Counted from the first letter of the stretch, positions 46,467 through 57,980 are shown. The stretch: 64,000 nt of DNA from Salticus scenicus (GCA_963930645.1 OZ005654.1:44818686-44882685); one strand, 5' to 3'. The notes: a model not told the origin generated them from the sequence alone. Translations and numbers: made by a program.

Positions 46467-46680
46467 TTCCACCAGTGCACCAGTAGCGAGAAGTTCTGTT
46501 TTCAAAGCTAAAAGACGCGAAATTCCGGGTTCGAACCCAAGTCCGTTTGTCAACCTAGCCGTTCAATGTTTTCCATAGTTTTCTTCAAAACTTGCCCGAA
46601 TAATGTGAGCTAAAATTCCCTAGAAAGACCTTCACGGCAAGAATTCCATCCTGGCTTAGGATCCTCGTTTCATAATTGTT
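46467..46680 (+). mobile_element. tRNA-derived SINE, copy a
   Basis: A B-box-like GGGTTCGAACCC lies at about 46,528-46,539, about 50 bp after an A-box-like GTAGCGAGAAGTTCTG. The body has CCTAGCCGTTC, AACTTGCCCGAATAATGTGA and AGAAAGACCTTCACGG, shared with copy b. Target duplication not evident. Confidence 0.75.
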
Positions 46681-46811
46681 TTCTTATTCTCCTTTATTCT
46701 TATTATTTTCATATTCCTTTATCCAACAAGCATTGAAATTATTAAATAATATTTTATCTCTTTCATGATCTTTTACAATTATATTATGTTTGTACTTTGC
46801 TGCTCTCATAG

Positions 46812-47040
46812 CCCACCAACGACTGAGAGGTTCTGTCTTCGAAGGTGGCAGATGTAAGGAGCCGGGTTCGATCCCAGGGTGGGCTCATCGGTCTAGCCGT
46901 TCGGAGTTTTTCTTAGTTTTCTCCGGAACTTGCGTAAATACGAGCTAGGACCCCTTTAGAAAAACCTTCATGGTGAGCACTTCTCTCTCAGAACTTGGAC
47001 CCTAGTTCAGTCAATTCTCCTTAATCCTAACACCAACACG
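46812..47040 (+). mobile_element. tRNA-derived SINE, copy b (best preserved head)
   Basis: A 72-nt tRNA-like head runs from CCCACC (46,812) to GGGTGGG (46,883), which pair as an acceptor stem with six of seven matches; the T arm is GGGTTCGATCCC. The body continues GTCTAGCCGTTCGGAGT, GGAACTTGCGTAAATACGAG, CTAGGACCCCTTT and ends in an ACCAACAC tail. This body matches the truncated copy at 27,858. The head is too diverged in its anticodon arm to call a functional tRNA. Confidence 0.85.
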
Positions 47041-47190
47041 CTGCTTTTACACTGCTTTTGGTAGATGGGAGGTGTAGGGTTCGAACCCAAGCACCTCCAG
47101 AGACATAGGACCCTTTAGAAAAATCTTACGGAAGGCATCCCACCTAGTCTAAGACTTTCACTATCCTGTATTGGTGCCTATCTTTTTAAG
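47041..47190 (+). mobile_element. tRNA-derived SINE, copy c (partial)
   Basis: AGGGTTCGAACCCAAG at about 47,077 sits in a small hairpin with arms GGAGGTG and CACCTCC. The body AGGACCCTTTAGAAAAATCT and GGAAGGCATCCCACC matches copies a and b with a deletion between head and body. Three family members within 720 bp form a cluster. Confidence 0.7.
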
Positions 47191-47934
47191 CCTGGTGAAG
47201 TACAATTAATTATATTAACAAAAGAAGCCTTAATTATTCAATGTGATAAAACTTTTTGCATTTTATGATTTATATTTACAAAATTCTTATTTTGAAATAT
47301 TCAACATTACTTTTTTAATGCTGTTTTACTCAGGACATGATCAATGCACGGGCCGCTTGAGCCGTGGCTGGAGGAGCCTTTGATTTGGGAGCCTGAAATT
47401 ATGTTTACAGTTAATAATAATAATAATTTTAAATACACAAAAATATTCCTGAAAATAACAATTTTACTTCTGAAAGGAAAATGAAAAATTTTAGGAAGGT
47501 AATATCTTACTGAAATATGCATTTTCAGGTAAAATAATGGTAAAAATTAAGGCCTTTTATTTTTCCCAAAAAATAGTGAAAATTATAGGTCGAAGTCCCG
47601 AATGGCATTGGACATTGGGCCCCGGGTCCGTTTTGGTTTGATCCGGCTTTGGTTTTACTGAGTTTTTACTTCAGCATATCTGTTTTATTTTATTTATTTT
47701 GTGCTAAATTTTGTTTATGTTTGAATTTTAATATAACATTTATTTTCCCTAAAATTTATTTCACATGGGATTGAAAAATATTTAAATAAGTAAATGTGAG
47801 CCGTCTATGTTTTACTTGATGATTTTGCATATGGTTGTTATGAATATTTTAGTAGTGCTAGTTTAGTAGAATATTTATGTAGTGCTGCCATCTATGAAAC
47901 GATAGCATAACTACGTAACAATAGAAAATAGGTA
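47191..47934. other. No exon recognised; possible 5' region of formin transcript
   Basis: AT-rich except for small balanced segments at 47,330-47,400 and 47,590-47,660. GTGCTGCCATCTATGAAACG at about 47,882 precedes the candidate first exon and might be promoter-proximal. Confidence 0.3.
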
Positions 47935-48004
47935 ATGGCTTGTTTGTTTTGTTCCACGATATCCACGTTGTTCTCAAAAGTCAAAATGTCCAAGTTCCTG
48001 ATCG
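47935..48004 (+). CDS. Candidate alternative first coding exon of the FHOD formin
   Basis: ATG at 47,986 opens MSKFLI and leaves one base (G) before a donor GTAATT at 48,005. The next exon begins with AA, so the join gives GAA and the protein reads MSKFLIEKLLNSNG, in phase. In FHOD proteins as I know them, the residues just before this point read like (I/L)LEKL, so the local match LIEKL is reasonable. A second in-frame ATG lies upstream at 47,935, and a TAG at 47,929 closes the frame further up. An initiator here would produce an FHOD lacking its N-terminal GTPase-binding part. It is also possible that the real upstream exon is outside the window and this is coincidence. Confidence 0.4.
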
Positions 48005-48426
48005 GTAATTTTAATTTATAACTTATTTTAAATCCATGAATAAAGTTTGTTATTAATAAGCTTTAAATACATTTATTTTATCATACTTAGTAATTTAATT
48101 ATTTTCGCATGTCCATTGTAGTATAAGAAAGTTGGGCTTAACTTCACAATCCGGTGATTACCATGCTTTTAACTTTTCTTAATTAGTGTAAACAAACGCC
48201 ATCGCACCGGATTTTAAAGTTTTACCCCAAAATTGGTGAAGAAATTATAAAATGCAATTTTTTTTTTTTACTTATTTACATAAAAATGAAATGTACCTGC
48301 ATTAAATTAGGTATTACAAAAGGTGTGGATGCTTTCATTGAATAATTTCCAAATAATAATAATATTAATAATGTAGTTTTATTGTTCAATTAATAATCGT
48401 ATTATAACTTTCTTTATTTTTCCTTT

Positions 48427-48463
<37 letters not shown>

Positions 48464-48745
48464 TGTGTCTTTTTTATTGTTATTATTTTGTTTTAGAAGA
48501 TAATAAAATAATAATCGTAAAATAATATTTACTTGTATATATGAATTTCCACGTGTTTTAAATAATGCCAGTAAAACTAAATCAATTTGAGAACAACTTT
48601 TTAAAACAGTCAAATGTACTAAAATGATCATTTTATTTAATGCACTTATTATTATTATTTCAGTATTGTTCTCATTTTATAAATGATTTTATTAAATATG
48701 TCTAATAATTAAAAAAAAATCTGATTATTAACTTTACCATTTCAG

Positions 48746-48813
48746 AAAAACTACTGAATTCAAATGGAAGGGAGCTGAGAAGAGCACTCTTCTCATTAAA
48801 ACAAATATTTCAA
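48746..48813 (+). CDS. FHOD-subfamily formin, exon (start of FH3/DID region)
   Basis: FHOD formins (Fhos in flies, FHOD1/FHOD3 in vertebrates) nucleate and bundle actin, notably in muscle sarcomeres and stress fibres. They have an N-terminal GTPase-binding/FH3 armadillo region, FH1, FH2 and an autoinhibitory C-terminus. This 68-bp exon follows ACCATTTCAG, ends before GTAATT and encodes KLLNSNGRELRRALFSLKQI then FQ. The RRALFSLKQIFQ stretch is, from memory, diagnostic for FHOD rather than other formins. Incoming phase 1 (two bases complete a codon), outgoing phase 0. The donor GTAATT is weak but usable. Confidence 0.9.
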
Positions 48814-48954
48814 GTAATTTCAGTTTACTATTTTCATATTTGTAAATTTTGATTTCTGCCTACTATAAGTTTATACAAACATCTGTGAAAGTAGGCTTTT
48901 TTTTTTTTTTTTTTTTTGTATAAAATATTAATTTGCTTTCTTATATTTCTTCAG

Positions 48955-49060
48955 GATGACAAAGACCTTGTCCACGAATTTGTACAAAATGATGGGTTAG
49001 CTTGTTTAATTAAAGTGGGATCAGAAGCTGACCAGAATTATCAAAACTACATTCTCCGAG
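48955..49060 (+). CDS. FHOD-subfamily formin, exon (FH3/DID armadillo region)
   Basis: Flanked by TTCTTCAG and GTAAGT, 106 bp, entering in phase 0 and leaving one base. It encodes DDKDLVHEFVQNDGLACLIK followed by a piece ending NYQNYILR. The order FVxxxGLxCLIxVG...NYQxYILRALGQ is the conserved armadillo helix run of FHOD proteins. It joins the previous exon without gap relative to the family as I remember it, so no exon is missing between. Confidence 0.93.
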
Positions 49061-49509
49061 GTAAGTTGTGATTTAATTATAATATTTATTTATTTTCAAA
49101 AGCTTACCTCCTCTTTACTGTTATGATAATATACATACTTTGTAAGTGTGCTAGGAATCAATAGTGCTAAAAATATACTTTTTATTTTCCCATTCTTGAA
49201 TTTATACACAAAATGGGCTTAAAGCTTCTCTCTACCTTTTACAATTTTCTTGTCTCCAATAGAAAAGTATGTTATGAGAATTAATCATTACTAATGTACC
49301 CCCTCCCCTTTAAAAAAAATCACAAGCTTATTTGTTTCATTTCTTAAAAATCGATTTTTTTTCTCCCGTTTGTAGTAGTTCATTTTCAAGCTATACCTAA
49401 AGTACAAAAAATGCATTTAGTTTTTCATATTTTCTAGCCCAGGAATAAAATATTGAAAATTTAAAAAATCAATTTTTGGATAACAAGAACAACTGTAACG
49501 ATTGTAAGG

Positions 49510-49544
<35 letters not shown>

Positions 49545-50276
49545 AATATGTTTAAAAAATACATTAGGTAATCAGTAATTCTGTTTATAAAATTTTCCAT
49601 AGGACAACATGGGCTGTGACTGCTATTGGTGTTAGGTAAAGAGTCCCCTTAAGAAAAACACTATTAAGGTATTATAAAAAATATAAATAACTTTACTTGG
49701 AAAGCTTTAAACATCCACCTAAGTTACTTTCACGCAGGGGCCCCCAGCATCATCTGAGGTTGACCTTCATGAACGGCACTGGCACATCTTCTGTTGTTTT
49801 CTTCTGTGTTATTTCTTCTCTCCGTGAGTTGGCACCACAAACGATCGACGTTGGCCATGGGCTCATTACCATTAACAGAATTTAATTTCTAATAAGCTCT
49901 AATGTCTCTCGGAAAAACACATAAGCGAGGTTTTCATAGTTTGCAAGTTTTTTAACGTCATCAAAATTAATATTGATAATTTACATTTAAAATTTCTTAC
50001 CACTATGGCTTCTCTATATAAAGTACTTTCAACCGCCTTCGCAGTCATCTTCAGTACTGGTAGATTCTGTTTGCATCTTTCCAGGCATTTTTATCTCTTT
50101 AGGTCTTATTACTTCTCTTCAGTTTGCTGATATTGTTTGCCAGTCTTGAGGTGTAAATAAATTTCCAATATCATTGTTTTTAAGTTTAAGAAAAACATTT
50201 TTCTCTCCTAAAACACAAAACTAACTGTTAAATAAAGTAATACAATCCTACTATTAACCTTTAGCACTGGTAATTA

Positions 50277-50795
50277 CAGTCAGCTCTGTGAAATCCACAT
50301 ATCTCTATAATTCACAGCTCTTTTCCGAATGTAAACAATAAAAATCACTACACAGTTCTATCAAATTGTTTGAATTCATTGTAAAAAAAAAAAAAAAAAT
50401 CTAATTTTAGGAAAAAGTTTTGCAAAATATGCATTTTTAATTAATTATTTATGTTTTTTACAGTTGCAAAAAAATCTCTGGATATTTATCTTTTGAAGTT
50501 CCCAAATTCATAACCAGTAAATTAATTTGTATATTTAATCTAAATATTTAGTTTCTTTTAGATTTCAATTTTCATATTTAATTGCTGATTTTCATATTTT
50601 ACTTTAACTGCATTCAAAATAAATGCTGATGGATCTGTTTTCTTAATTTTATTTATTATGTGTATAATTTTGTTTTAAATATATTTTGAATAATTAAATT
50701 ACTTAATATAATTTGTATTTTAACACTACAAAGAAATTATCTATAATCTGCAAAAGCCTTGGTCCCAACTACTGTGGATTTCACAGAGTTGACTG
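50277..50795. mobile_element. pogo-like MITE (519 bp)
   Basis: CAGTCAGCTCTGTGAAATCC (continuing ACA) and its near-exact inverse TGTGGATTTCACAGAGTTGA (continuing CTG) bound the element, with one mismatch in 23. TA precedes the left end; CA follows the right end, so the expected TA duplication is mutated on that side. No transposase. Confidence 0.85.
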
Positions 50796-51146
50796 CACTT
50801 TTAATTTGTAAAAATATTTTTAATCATCATGATGTTTTGCTGTCACAAATTCACTTACATGCTAATCAATAATAGTTTTCTGATCCCAAAACATAAAATT
50901 ATAGTTACCAGATATTTCAAAAAATAATTGCAGTAAAAAATAAATAAATAAAAATCTGTACTGCAGTGGTGAGTATCTCAATGTATGCTTGCTTCACGAG
51001 CATTAAAACTATGGATGAAATTCTGCCTATGACAGAATTTAATTTAGTACAACAGGATTACTTATATTTGTATTTTAACGCCCTTTCAAATAAATAAAAT
51101 ATCTGAAAACACTAGTCTAAAAAATCAGGAAATATTCAGCTAACAC

Positions 51147-51405
51147 CCATTGGCTCTGTGGTCTGAGTACACAACTACGAACCCAAAGGTTGTAAGTTCG
51201 ATCCTTACCAATGGAAAGTGAAAAAAATATATATAAAAAAGTTTTTACGGATTTCACAAAATATTTTAAGATAGAGTAAGAAATTAAATGGTAAAATTGG
51301 ATATTGGCAGGCATTTTCGAAGTGGAACACTATAAATTGATAACGACGCAAAATGCTAGATTGAAAGAAATAGTCCTATCGTACTAAAAATGTAAAAATC
51401 TCCAA
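51147..51405 (+). mobile_element. tRNA-headed SINE-2
   Basis: The head (51,147-51,214, 68 nt) has a perfect 7-bp acceptor pair CCATTGG / CCAATGG and a perfect T arm GTAAG-TTCGATC-CTTAC. The D stem has only three pairs (TGT/ACA) and the anticodon arm does not fold normally, so it is not a functional tRNA. The body continues to GTCCTATCGTACTAAAAATG, which recurs at 38,500-38,690 without the head. This arrangement fits a tRNA-derived SINE lying in the formin intron. Confidence 0.7.
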
Positions 51406-51415
51406 AACACACATA

Positions 51416-52238
51416 CAGTATAGGATCCATTATCCGGAACCCACGGGACCAGAAGAATTCCGGATTTCGGAAATTTCTGGATTTGGGGTCCTTTTCCCAT
51501 TATTGCTTTCCTTTAATTGTAAAACATAACTCGGTAATTGACAGGTACTAATTTACTTCTAGGGGCAACTACTTCACATACCGACAGACATTTAAAAAAA
51601 ATATTCAAATTATATTCTAGAGCTCTTAAAACATGCAAATAAATCAAAAACTGGAAGTCAAGATTTTTTGCTAATCTGATACATTTTCCTATTAAATTTA
51701 GCAGGAAGAAAAAAATAACTATAATGTGTGCATGTATATACAAACATGTACATTACTGCCACTTGCCATGAGTGGCATGGTTGCTTCTTTATCAATGCTG
51801 CGAAACATGAATACTGTCTCAATCATAAGAGCAGAATGCTTTAAAAAAAAAAAAAAAATTATTTAAAAAATATCCATTTTTTTTTTTTTTAATCTTAATG
51901 AGAAGTTAAAAATCACCGGAAATGTATCATAAAATAAATTAGAATTTTTTTTTTATGTGGCTTGCTGTGAATTCCAGGGTTTTCCTGGACTACAAACATC
52001 CCTGACCATACGAAAGAAAGAAATTGTGTTTTAATTTCTAAATTTTCATAATGCTACATAATAAAACACACAATAATTCATTTTAGGACGATTTTCTTTC
52101 TTACTCTCTCTTTTATTTTTTCTGATTTTAGATATAAAATGTATTTTAATCATTAAAAAAAAAAAAAAAAAAACCTGAAATGATTCTGGATTTCGGGTCT
52201 TCCGGATTTTGGAATTCTGGATAATGGGTCCTATACTG
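51416..52238. mobile_element. pogo/Tigger-like MITE (823 bp)
   Basis: CAGTATAGGATCCATTATCC at the left and GGATAATGGGTCCTATACTG at the right are inverted, with CGGAA-rich words (TCCGGATTT, TTCTGGAT) near both ends. TA flanks each end (51,414-51,415 and 52,239-52,240). It begins 10 bp after SINE-2. No transposase remains; the interior has AATAAAACACACAAT and long A/T-runs. The 76-residue minus frame at 51,513-51,743 is rejected. Confidence 0.85.
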
Positions 52239-53079
52239 TATTAAAAAGCATTACAATGCGAATTAAAAAGCTAGATATGACCTGACTATGTGCAGCAGAC
52301 TGTAGCTCACATCTCACTGGGGCAAATCCAAAGGTTGCCATAGAAAAAGATGTTCCCCATTTTGCACAGTTGCTTACACTTCATCTGAGCCAATCATTCT
52401 TTATAGGTATGCTACAAGCTTACAAGCTCACGTGCAATGAAAAACTTTAATTATCATCAGCTTAAAAAGTAAATAAAAATAAAAACTAATTCACTAAGCT
52501 TTGTTTTTCAGATATATAATAAGTAAACTGAAATAATGTGACGACATTTTTATTTGTATTAACAGTTATGCATTATTGGTTATATATTTTTCAATTTATG
52601 GATATAAGAAAAATTATTTTTTCTGAATTTTAGAAATTCCAAATTTCTATTCAATAAATTCAAATCATAGTTGATTTCTTTGGCATTTGTTTTGTATGGA
52701 TCCAAAATTTTGCAGCATTGGTTCTTCAGTTTATGTTTAGTTTCCATCATATTTGGCTCTACCATTGTAAATTGTAAAGAATATTCTATTGTAGGGATGA
52801 GATTTTTCAGCTGATTTCAGTTTTTTTTTTTTTTTTTTATGTTTCTAATGTGCATTTGTTCGTTTTTATACATTAAAGATTAAAATAATTATAAGATAAA
52901 AAAAAAACATTTTATATACCGTGTTTTTAAATGTTCTGATGAATCATTAATAAAATATGCGAGGATAAAAAATAATATTTAAGCAATATTTTACCACGCG
53001 GACTCAGTTCAGTGAAATAATAATAATAGTTGAAAAAAAAAAAAAAAAGTTGGTTTAAAAAATAAAATATTACTCCTTT

Positions 53080-53540
53080 TAGAACAATGTATATTAGCAT
53101 CGTGAACTACATTAGCACTTATCAATGTGTATAAAATTTTTAAAGTGATAATGACGTCAATTTTTGTTAGATGCATAATTTAACTTTTTATAATTTTTTA
53201 ACGTTCACATTGAATTAAATGTATTTATTTTTATGTCGAAAGAAAATGAACTTGTAATTTTTTTTTTTTTTTTTTTTTTTTGTCAACAACTAAATTATAG
53301 CTAATATTTTATTGGCTATTTTATTGCTATTAAGAGCTTATTATTTTCATATTTTAATTAATTAAAAGAAAATTGTTCGAAAATCTGACTTTGAAGTATC
53401 GTGTTGTCACCGGGTTCTGAGCTACCGTGAAAGTTTCAAATGCCTAGCTAGTAGGGAAGTTAGTTAAAAATAAATTGCAAGATTTGTACCAGACAAGCAA
53501 ACAAGAATCGAAGTTACTAAAAACATGTTAATAAGCATTT
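53080..53540 (-). repeat. Dispersed repeat family A, copy 3 (inverted)
   Basis: On the minus strand it reproduces the landmarks of 270-750, including TTTGTACC-like start, TTTCACGGTAGCTCAGAAC, CGGTGACAACACGATA, GTGAACGTTAAAAAATTA and TTGACGTCATTATCAC. It lies within the formin intron. Confidence 0.85.
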
Positions 53541-53765
53541 ATTACTTTAACATAATAGATTTTGTCATCAAAATTCTAGTATTTCATTTCAACGTCTTGC
53601 CTGTGTATACAGTTTCAGATTTTTTGTATTTTTGCTAATCTCATCCCTGTATTGTTAATACTAACAAAATATATAAGCAAAATGAGTTTTATAAGCAATT
53701 TGAATTTATAAGCAAATTTTAGGGTTTTTTTAGGTCTATATTAATAAATTATTTTGTACTTATAG

Positions 53766-53860
53766 CTTTAGGTCAAGTCATGCTTTATGTAGATGGTATG
53801 AATGGTGTTATACAGCACATAGAAACTATTCAGTGGCTTTATTCATTAATATCATCAAAA
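53766..53860 (+). CDS. FHOD-subfamily formin, exon (FH3/DID)
   Basis: After TTATAG the exon begins CT, completing an Ala codon with the G from the previous exon; it encodes LGQVMLYVDGMNGVIQHIET followed by IQWLYSLISSK and stops at AAA before GTAAGC. The phrase LGQ(V/L)ML(Y/F)VDGM is one of the strongest FHOD signatures. 95 bp, leaving phase 0. Confidence 0.95.
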
Positions 53861-54764
53861 GTAAGCATTCTATCTTATATCTAAAAATAAATATTACTTC
53901 TTATATGTGTGATATATAGTGCTCGTAAGTTTTTTCTTTTTTCTCTAAATGAAGTAATAATGAGTTTCCTATAGAGTTTGCTAGCAACATTGTTTACTCT
54001 AGATATTCACTTTGCTGAACATTTTTAAAAAGTATCAATATTCTATTTCTTAAACAAAATATAATTAAAAAAGAAAAGAGTAGGTGTCAAAGAAAGAACA
54101 AAATGAAAACTCAGTTCTTAAACAGAATTCAATTTGATCTATTTTTTTCTAAATGAAATAATCCTCACATCCTCAAAAAAAAATTTAAAATTATTAAAAA
54201 AAAAAAAAAAAAGTTAATCAAAAGTCATTGTTATTTTCAAATAATCATTATTCTTTCATGACCATTAGGCATTTTTAGTGACTTGCAAATAAATTTTAAC
54301 ACCACAGTAATAAATATTAACCATTCTTTGTAGATACTTATTGCAATAAAAAATAATAATAAGTCAATAAATAAAGATAATTTTGGCTGTACTTCCAAAG
54401 AAAACATGCTTTCATAGTGAACCCCTAAAGGGCATTATTATTGCTTTAAGGTACTTTTTATTTGCATTGATTCATGTTTAATGACAAATTTTTAATATGG
54501 GTTTTTTTATTTAAATTAATATATGTTGTTGTCATACATGCATAATATACATGAACACCTTTCATAGAAAATTTATCTTTGCTGAAAATTTTTGAGCATT
54601 ATTCAAAAGAAAATTAATTAAAATATTGTTTTTTAAACTGACATTATACAAAAAAGTTTTTCATTTTAAATCTGGTTATAGTCATGAAGATATTATTATT
54701 GGTGCAAAGTATGATGAAGATATATGTTTAAAATCATGTTTTAAAATGTATATTTATTTTGCAG
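53861..54764 (+). other. Formin intron of 0.9 kb
   Basis: GTAAGC to TTTTGCAG. AT-rich with an A-run near 54,194; no repeat family recognised. A 62-residue frame at 54,626-54,814 overlaps the following exon in another phase and is a shadow. Confidence 0.85.
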
Positions 54765-54876
54765 TTTCGCTTAGTAGTCAAAACCGCACTAAAACTTCTG
54801 CTGGTGTTTGTTGAGTATTCAGAATCAAACAGTGAATTGCTTATGAACACTGTCAACTATGTAGATTCAGAAAAAG
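54765..54876 (+). CDS. FHOD-subfamily formin, exon (FH3/DID)
   Basis: Begins directly after TTTGCAG with TTTCGC and encodes FRLVVKTALKLLLVFVEYSE followed by a piece ending NYVDSEK, then one base before GTATAC. VVKTALKLLLVFVEY is nearly invariant in the FHOD proteins I recall. 112 bp, phase 0 in, phase 1 out. The donor GTATAC is weaker than the others. Confidence 0.95.
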
Positions 54877-56385
54877 GTATACTTATCTAGTTATATAATC
54901 ATTATTGTCTTTATTATTTTCCTATAGCAAATCATTTATAAACTATTTTTGATGATGATTATATATTTTTTATATTTAGCCCTTGGCTGTACCCATAAAA
55001 TGTTTTTAGTATATGTTAAATTTAGGAGGGGGGGGGGGACAATCTGATTTTTCCTCTTGTGGTAATATTCAGATCGGGTTGGCTTAACTTTTTTTTTTTT
55101 TTTTTTTTTTTCTTGTGGGTCGGATTCAGTTTTTAATGAATCGGGTTGAGTTGAGAGCATATTTTAAAACAAAATTTACAATAATATACATTTTTTTTTA
55201 TAAAAAAAATAGTTGTATAACTGATATAAACATACCAAATATATCTATACCTAAATGAATGTATGCATTGTAATGAAGATTTAGATGTAACGTAACTGTA
55301 GATGGATTGAAGATTACTTTAAAAAAAAACAGTTTCAGAATTGTTGCGAAGTGCGCCAACAATAACACAGTGATCAGCAATCCAGGCATTTTTTAGATGA
55401 TCACAAAAAATTTTATTAAACATTTTATTTAATATATTACTCTCTTGTAGGTGACCATTTATAATGTTATTATTATTGGATAATTAGAATTGCAGTTATT
55501 TTAATAACATTGAAGTGAGAGCCCAAAAAGTTGACTTCACCGCTTAATTATTGATGATGAAGTGATGCTCTGATTTCTTCATTACTTTCACCAAAGTTCT
55601 AATCAAAGTCAAATTTAAAATAATAGAGAAAAAATGGTTGTAATTATATTATGTAAATACACATACAATTTTTGAAAAGGTTAGCAGGTAATTATAATTC
55701 AAACGGTCCTTAATAAAAGCCAACCTCCGCCATGGGAAGGCAGAAGTTTTAAGCAAAATTAATGTACCATATGCTATGGTGAGACAAGAAGGCATAGATG
55801 GCGACTGACTGCATTATTTGCAAGATGAAAAGAAACCGAATTAGGAAATGTCATAACATGCTATTGTAGATCTGCATTATGTTAAGGTTAAAGAACGAAT
55901 AATACATGATCAAAGGTTTCGATAGCGTTTCACTTAGCAAAATATACGTATATGGGAAGAGGGAGGATGTAAAAATTTAAAAGAACATATTGTATGTGAA
56001 TTTAAGTTACAATTTAAAGGTCATAAAAATGTGTTCGCTACATTAATTTTTTTTTTTTAAATTCAATATGTTTTTCAGAATATGTGATAATCAACATCAC
56101 ATGCATATCCATTTTTTCGTTGTAAATTTCTATATCAGATATTTCAAATATTGGAGGTCTGTATTAATGAATATTTTTAAAATTTCCGGTGTAAATCATC
56201 CTTATTCTAAATTATAATTTTTTTTTTTTTTTTCCTGGGTTTTAGGTTAAAATTAAGATGACAAAAGTCTTTTTTGCAAACTTGGATTGATTGAAAAATG
56301 TTTTTCTGGTTCCAAATTACTTCCGGTGTGTTAGATAATAAATAATTTGCTCTATTTTTATTTGCAATTATAAAATATTCAATTA

Positions 56386-56416
<31 letters not shown>

Positions 56417-56549
56417 TTAAAGCATTAGGTAAATGCCCAATATTTAATCTATTCTGTTTCAGAAGTTATTATTACTTATGTATAATGTCCGTACGAAGTC
56501 TGATATATTTGTTATTTCAAAGAGATAAACCAGTTTCTTTTATGTTTAG
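54877..56549 (+). other. Formin intron of 1.7 kb
   Basis: No named element identified. GGGTTGG/GGGTCGG words around 55,072-55,160, a G-run at 55,025 and T/A-runs. Minus frames at 54,936-55,389 are low complexity or unsupported. Confidence 0.7.
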
Positions 56550-56644
56550 GTGTTCTTCCATGGTCAAACATTATGAATCTTTTGAAAGAAAAGGATTCAG
56601 CCGATATGGAGTTACTAGTCTATGCTGTCACTTTAATAAATAAG
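56550..56644 (+). CDS. FHOD-subfamily formin, exon (FH3/DID)
   Basis: After ATGTTTAG the exon starts GT, completing Gly with the previous G, and encodes VLPWSNIMNLLKEKDSADME followed by LLVYAVTLINK, ending AAG before GTAAAA. The PW(S/A)N(I/L)...ELLVY(A/T)(M/V)TL(I/V)NK pattern is conserved in FHOD. 95 bp, phase 1 in and phase 0 out. Confidence 0.95.
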
Positions 56645-57394
56645 GTAAAAATCATGAATCTTAATGAATTTTCAATGTTGTTTTTGCTGTATATTTCACT
56701 ATACATTGATAATATAGCAAGAGAGTAAAGAATTTGAGTCTGTCAATGGACATTTTACAAAACCCTTCCATCCCATTATGAATATAAATTTACATTAAAA
56801 TATATCAGGGGTCTGTCCAGGGTTTTTTTCCAGGGTCCTATTTTTGTGAAAAATTTTCCTATTTTTGTGAATTTTTCTTATTTTTGTGAAATTTTTTTCT
56901 GACATAGTTATTATTTTTATTTTTGTGAAAATTCATTTCACAAATTCTGTCTACATACACATATGTATATGTAAGTTTCATCTCGACAGTTTCAGGAGGG
57001 CGCTGTGTCCTGCTTGCCCCTTGACAGGAAAAATGGCACCCTTCTTGCCTTTAATATAAAAAAGTTGCATCCTTACTGCCTTTTATTGAAAATAACCTTC
57101 AAACTTAAGATATGTTATAAATATAAATAAATGTACAATGTATTGTGCATAACAATAAATAGTCGTTCATATATCAGTAACAAGCAAAATTAAGTTGTAA
57201 AGAAAGTTAAAGTTTAAAACTTTTTCTTTATTTGTACTTAAAATCGAAATTTTAAAATAAGTGCTTGGATTTTAAATGTTAAATGAGCCCTTAAGAATCT
57301 AAAACTGCCCTCATGAATTTAGAAAATGCTTTTTATTTAGCAGTGCCTTTCCCTTTTCTTTCTGTATCTTGTTATCAGCCAATCAATAAAAGAG

Positions 57395-57660
57395 GAGCAA
57401 ACATTCAAACTATGCTTCTCCTTCGAATACACATTTTTCAGAAAACACAGAAAGCTAATAAATTAAAAAATAACTAAACTTAAAGCCTAATTATTGTTTG
57501 TTTAGATGTATTACTAGTTACTAGGAAGATGTGTATACATTCTCTGTTAAATAAATTAAAAAAAAAAAAAAAATCACTAACTGATTTTTCCTTTTTTTAA
57601 ATCGTATTTTTGAGAAAACTCAGTTTGAATGTATGCTTCTCAAATATATACAATTCCTTC
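57395..57660 (-). repeat. Dispersed repeat J, inverted or rearranged copy
   Basis: CCTAATTATTGTTTGTTTAG and CTAGTTACTAGGAAGATGTG match the inverse of 29,525-29,571. GAGCAAACATTCAAACTATG occurs near 57,395 and an inverted form (GTTTGAATGTATGCTTCTCA) near 57,625, so this copy is itself partly palindromic. Confidence 0.6.
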
Positions 57661-57980
57661 ACACATCACCTGAATGATAAATGAACAACCAATAAAAACA
57701 AAAGATAGCTTTTTAGGAAATATAAAAATACAACACAATTGGATTATGTTAAAAACACTGAAATCAGGAGTAGCTTAGCTCCTAAACACAGGCACTCCTG
57801 ACTTATGTAATTTACTCTACCTTGTGATGCAGTGAAAATGTATAATAATAGAAGAAAATGGTAAAGTTTAATTATTAGAAGATAAATATCAAAAGAGATA
57901 AACAAATTTCACTTACCAATTCATTTGAGATTTCACTTAAACAGGAACCAAGGTTAAATAATTTAAGTTAACAAGCTCAT

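Larger units (their letters stand above)
49061..53765 (+). other. Formin intron of 4.7 kb, filled with MITEs and a SINE
   Basis: Bounded by GTAAGT and a TTATAG acceptor. It contains a pogo-like MITE (50,277-50,795), a tRNA-headed SINE (51,147-51,405), another TA-flanked MITE (51,416-52,238) and a family A repeat (53,080-53,540, inverted). A GC-richer stretch at 49,690-50,070 is unexplained; its minus-strand conceptual peptides do not match anything I know. Confidence 0.85.

Noticed and set aside
46812..46883. Functional tRNA gene
   Set aside because: Acceptor and T arms pair, but the anticodon arm is not formed and a SINE body follows directly.
51147..51214. Functional tRNA gene
   Set aside because: Only 68 nt, weak D stem and no normal anticodon stem-loop; body repeats elsewhere as a SINE.
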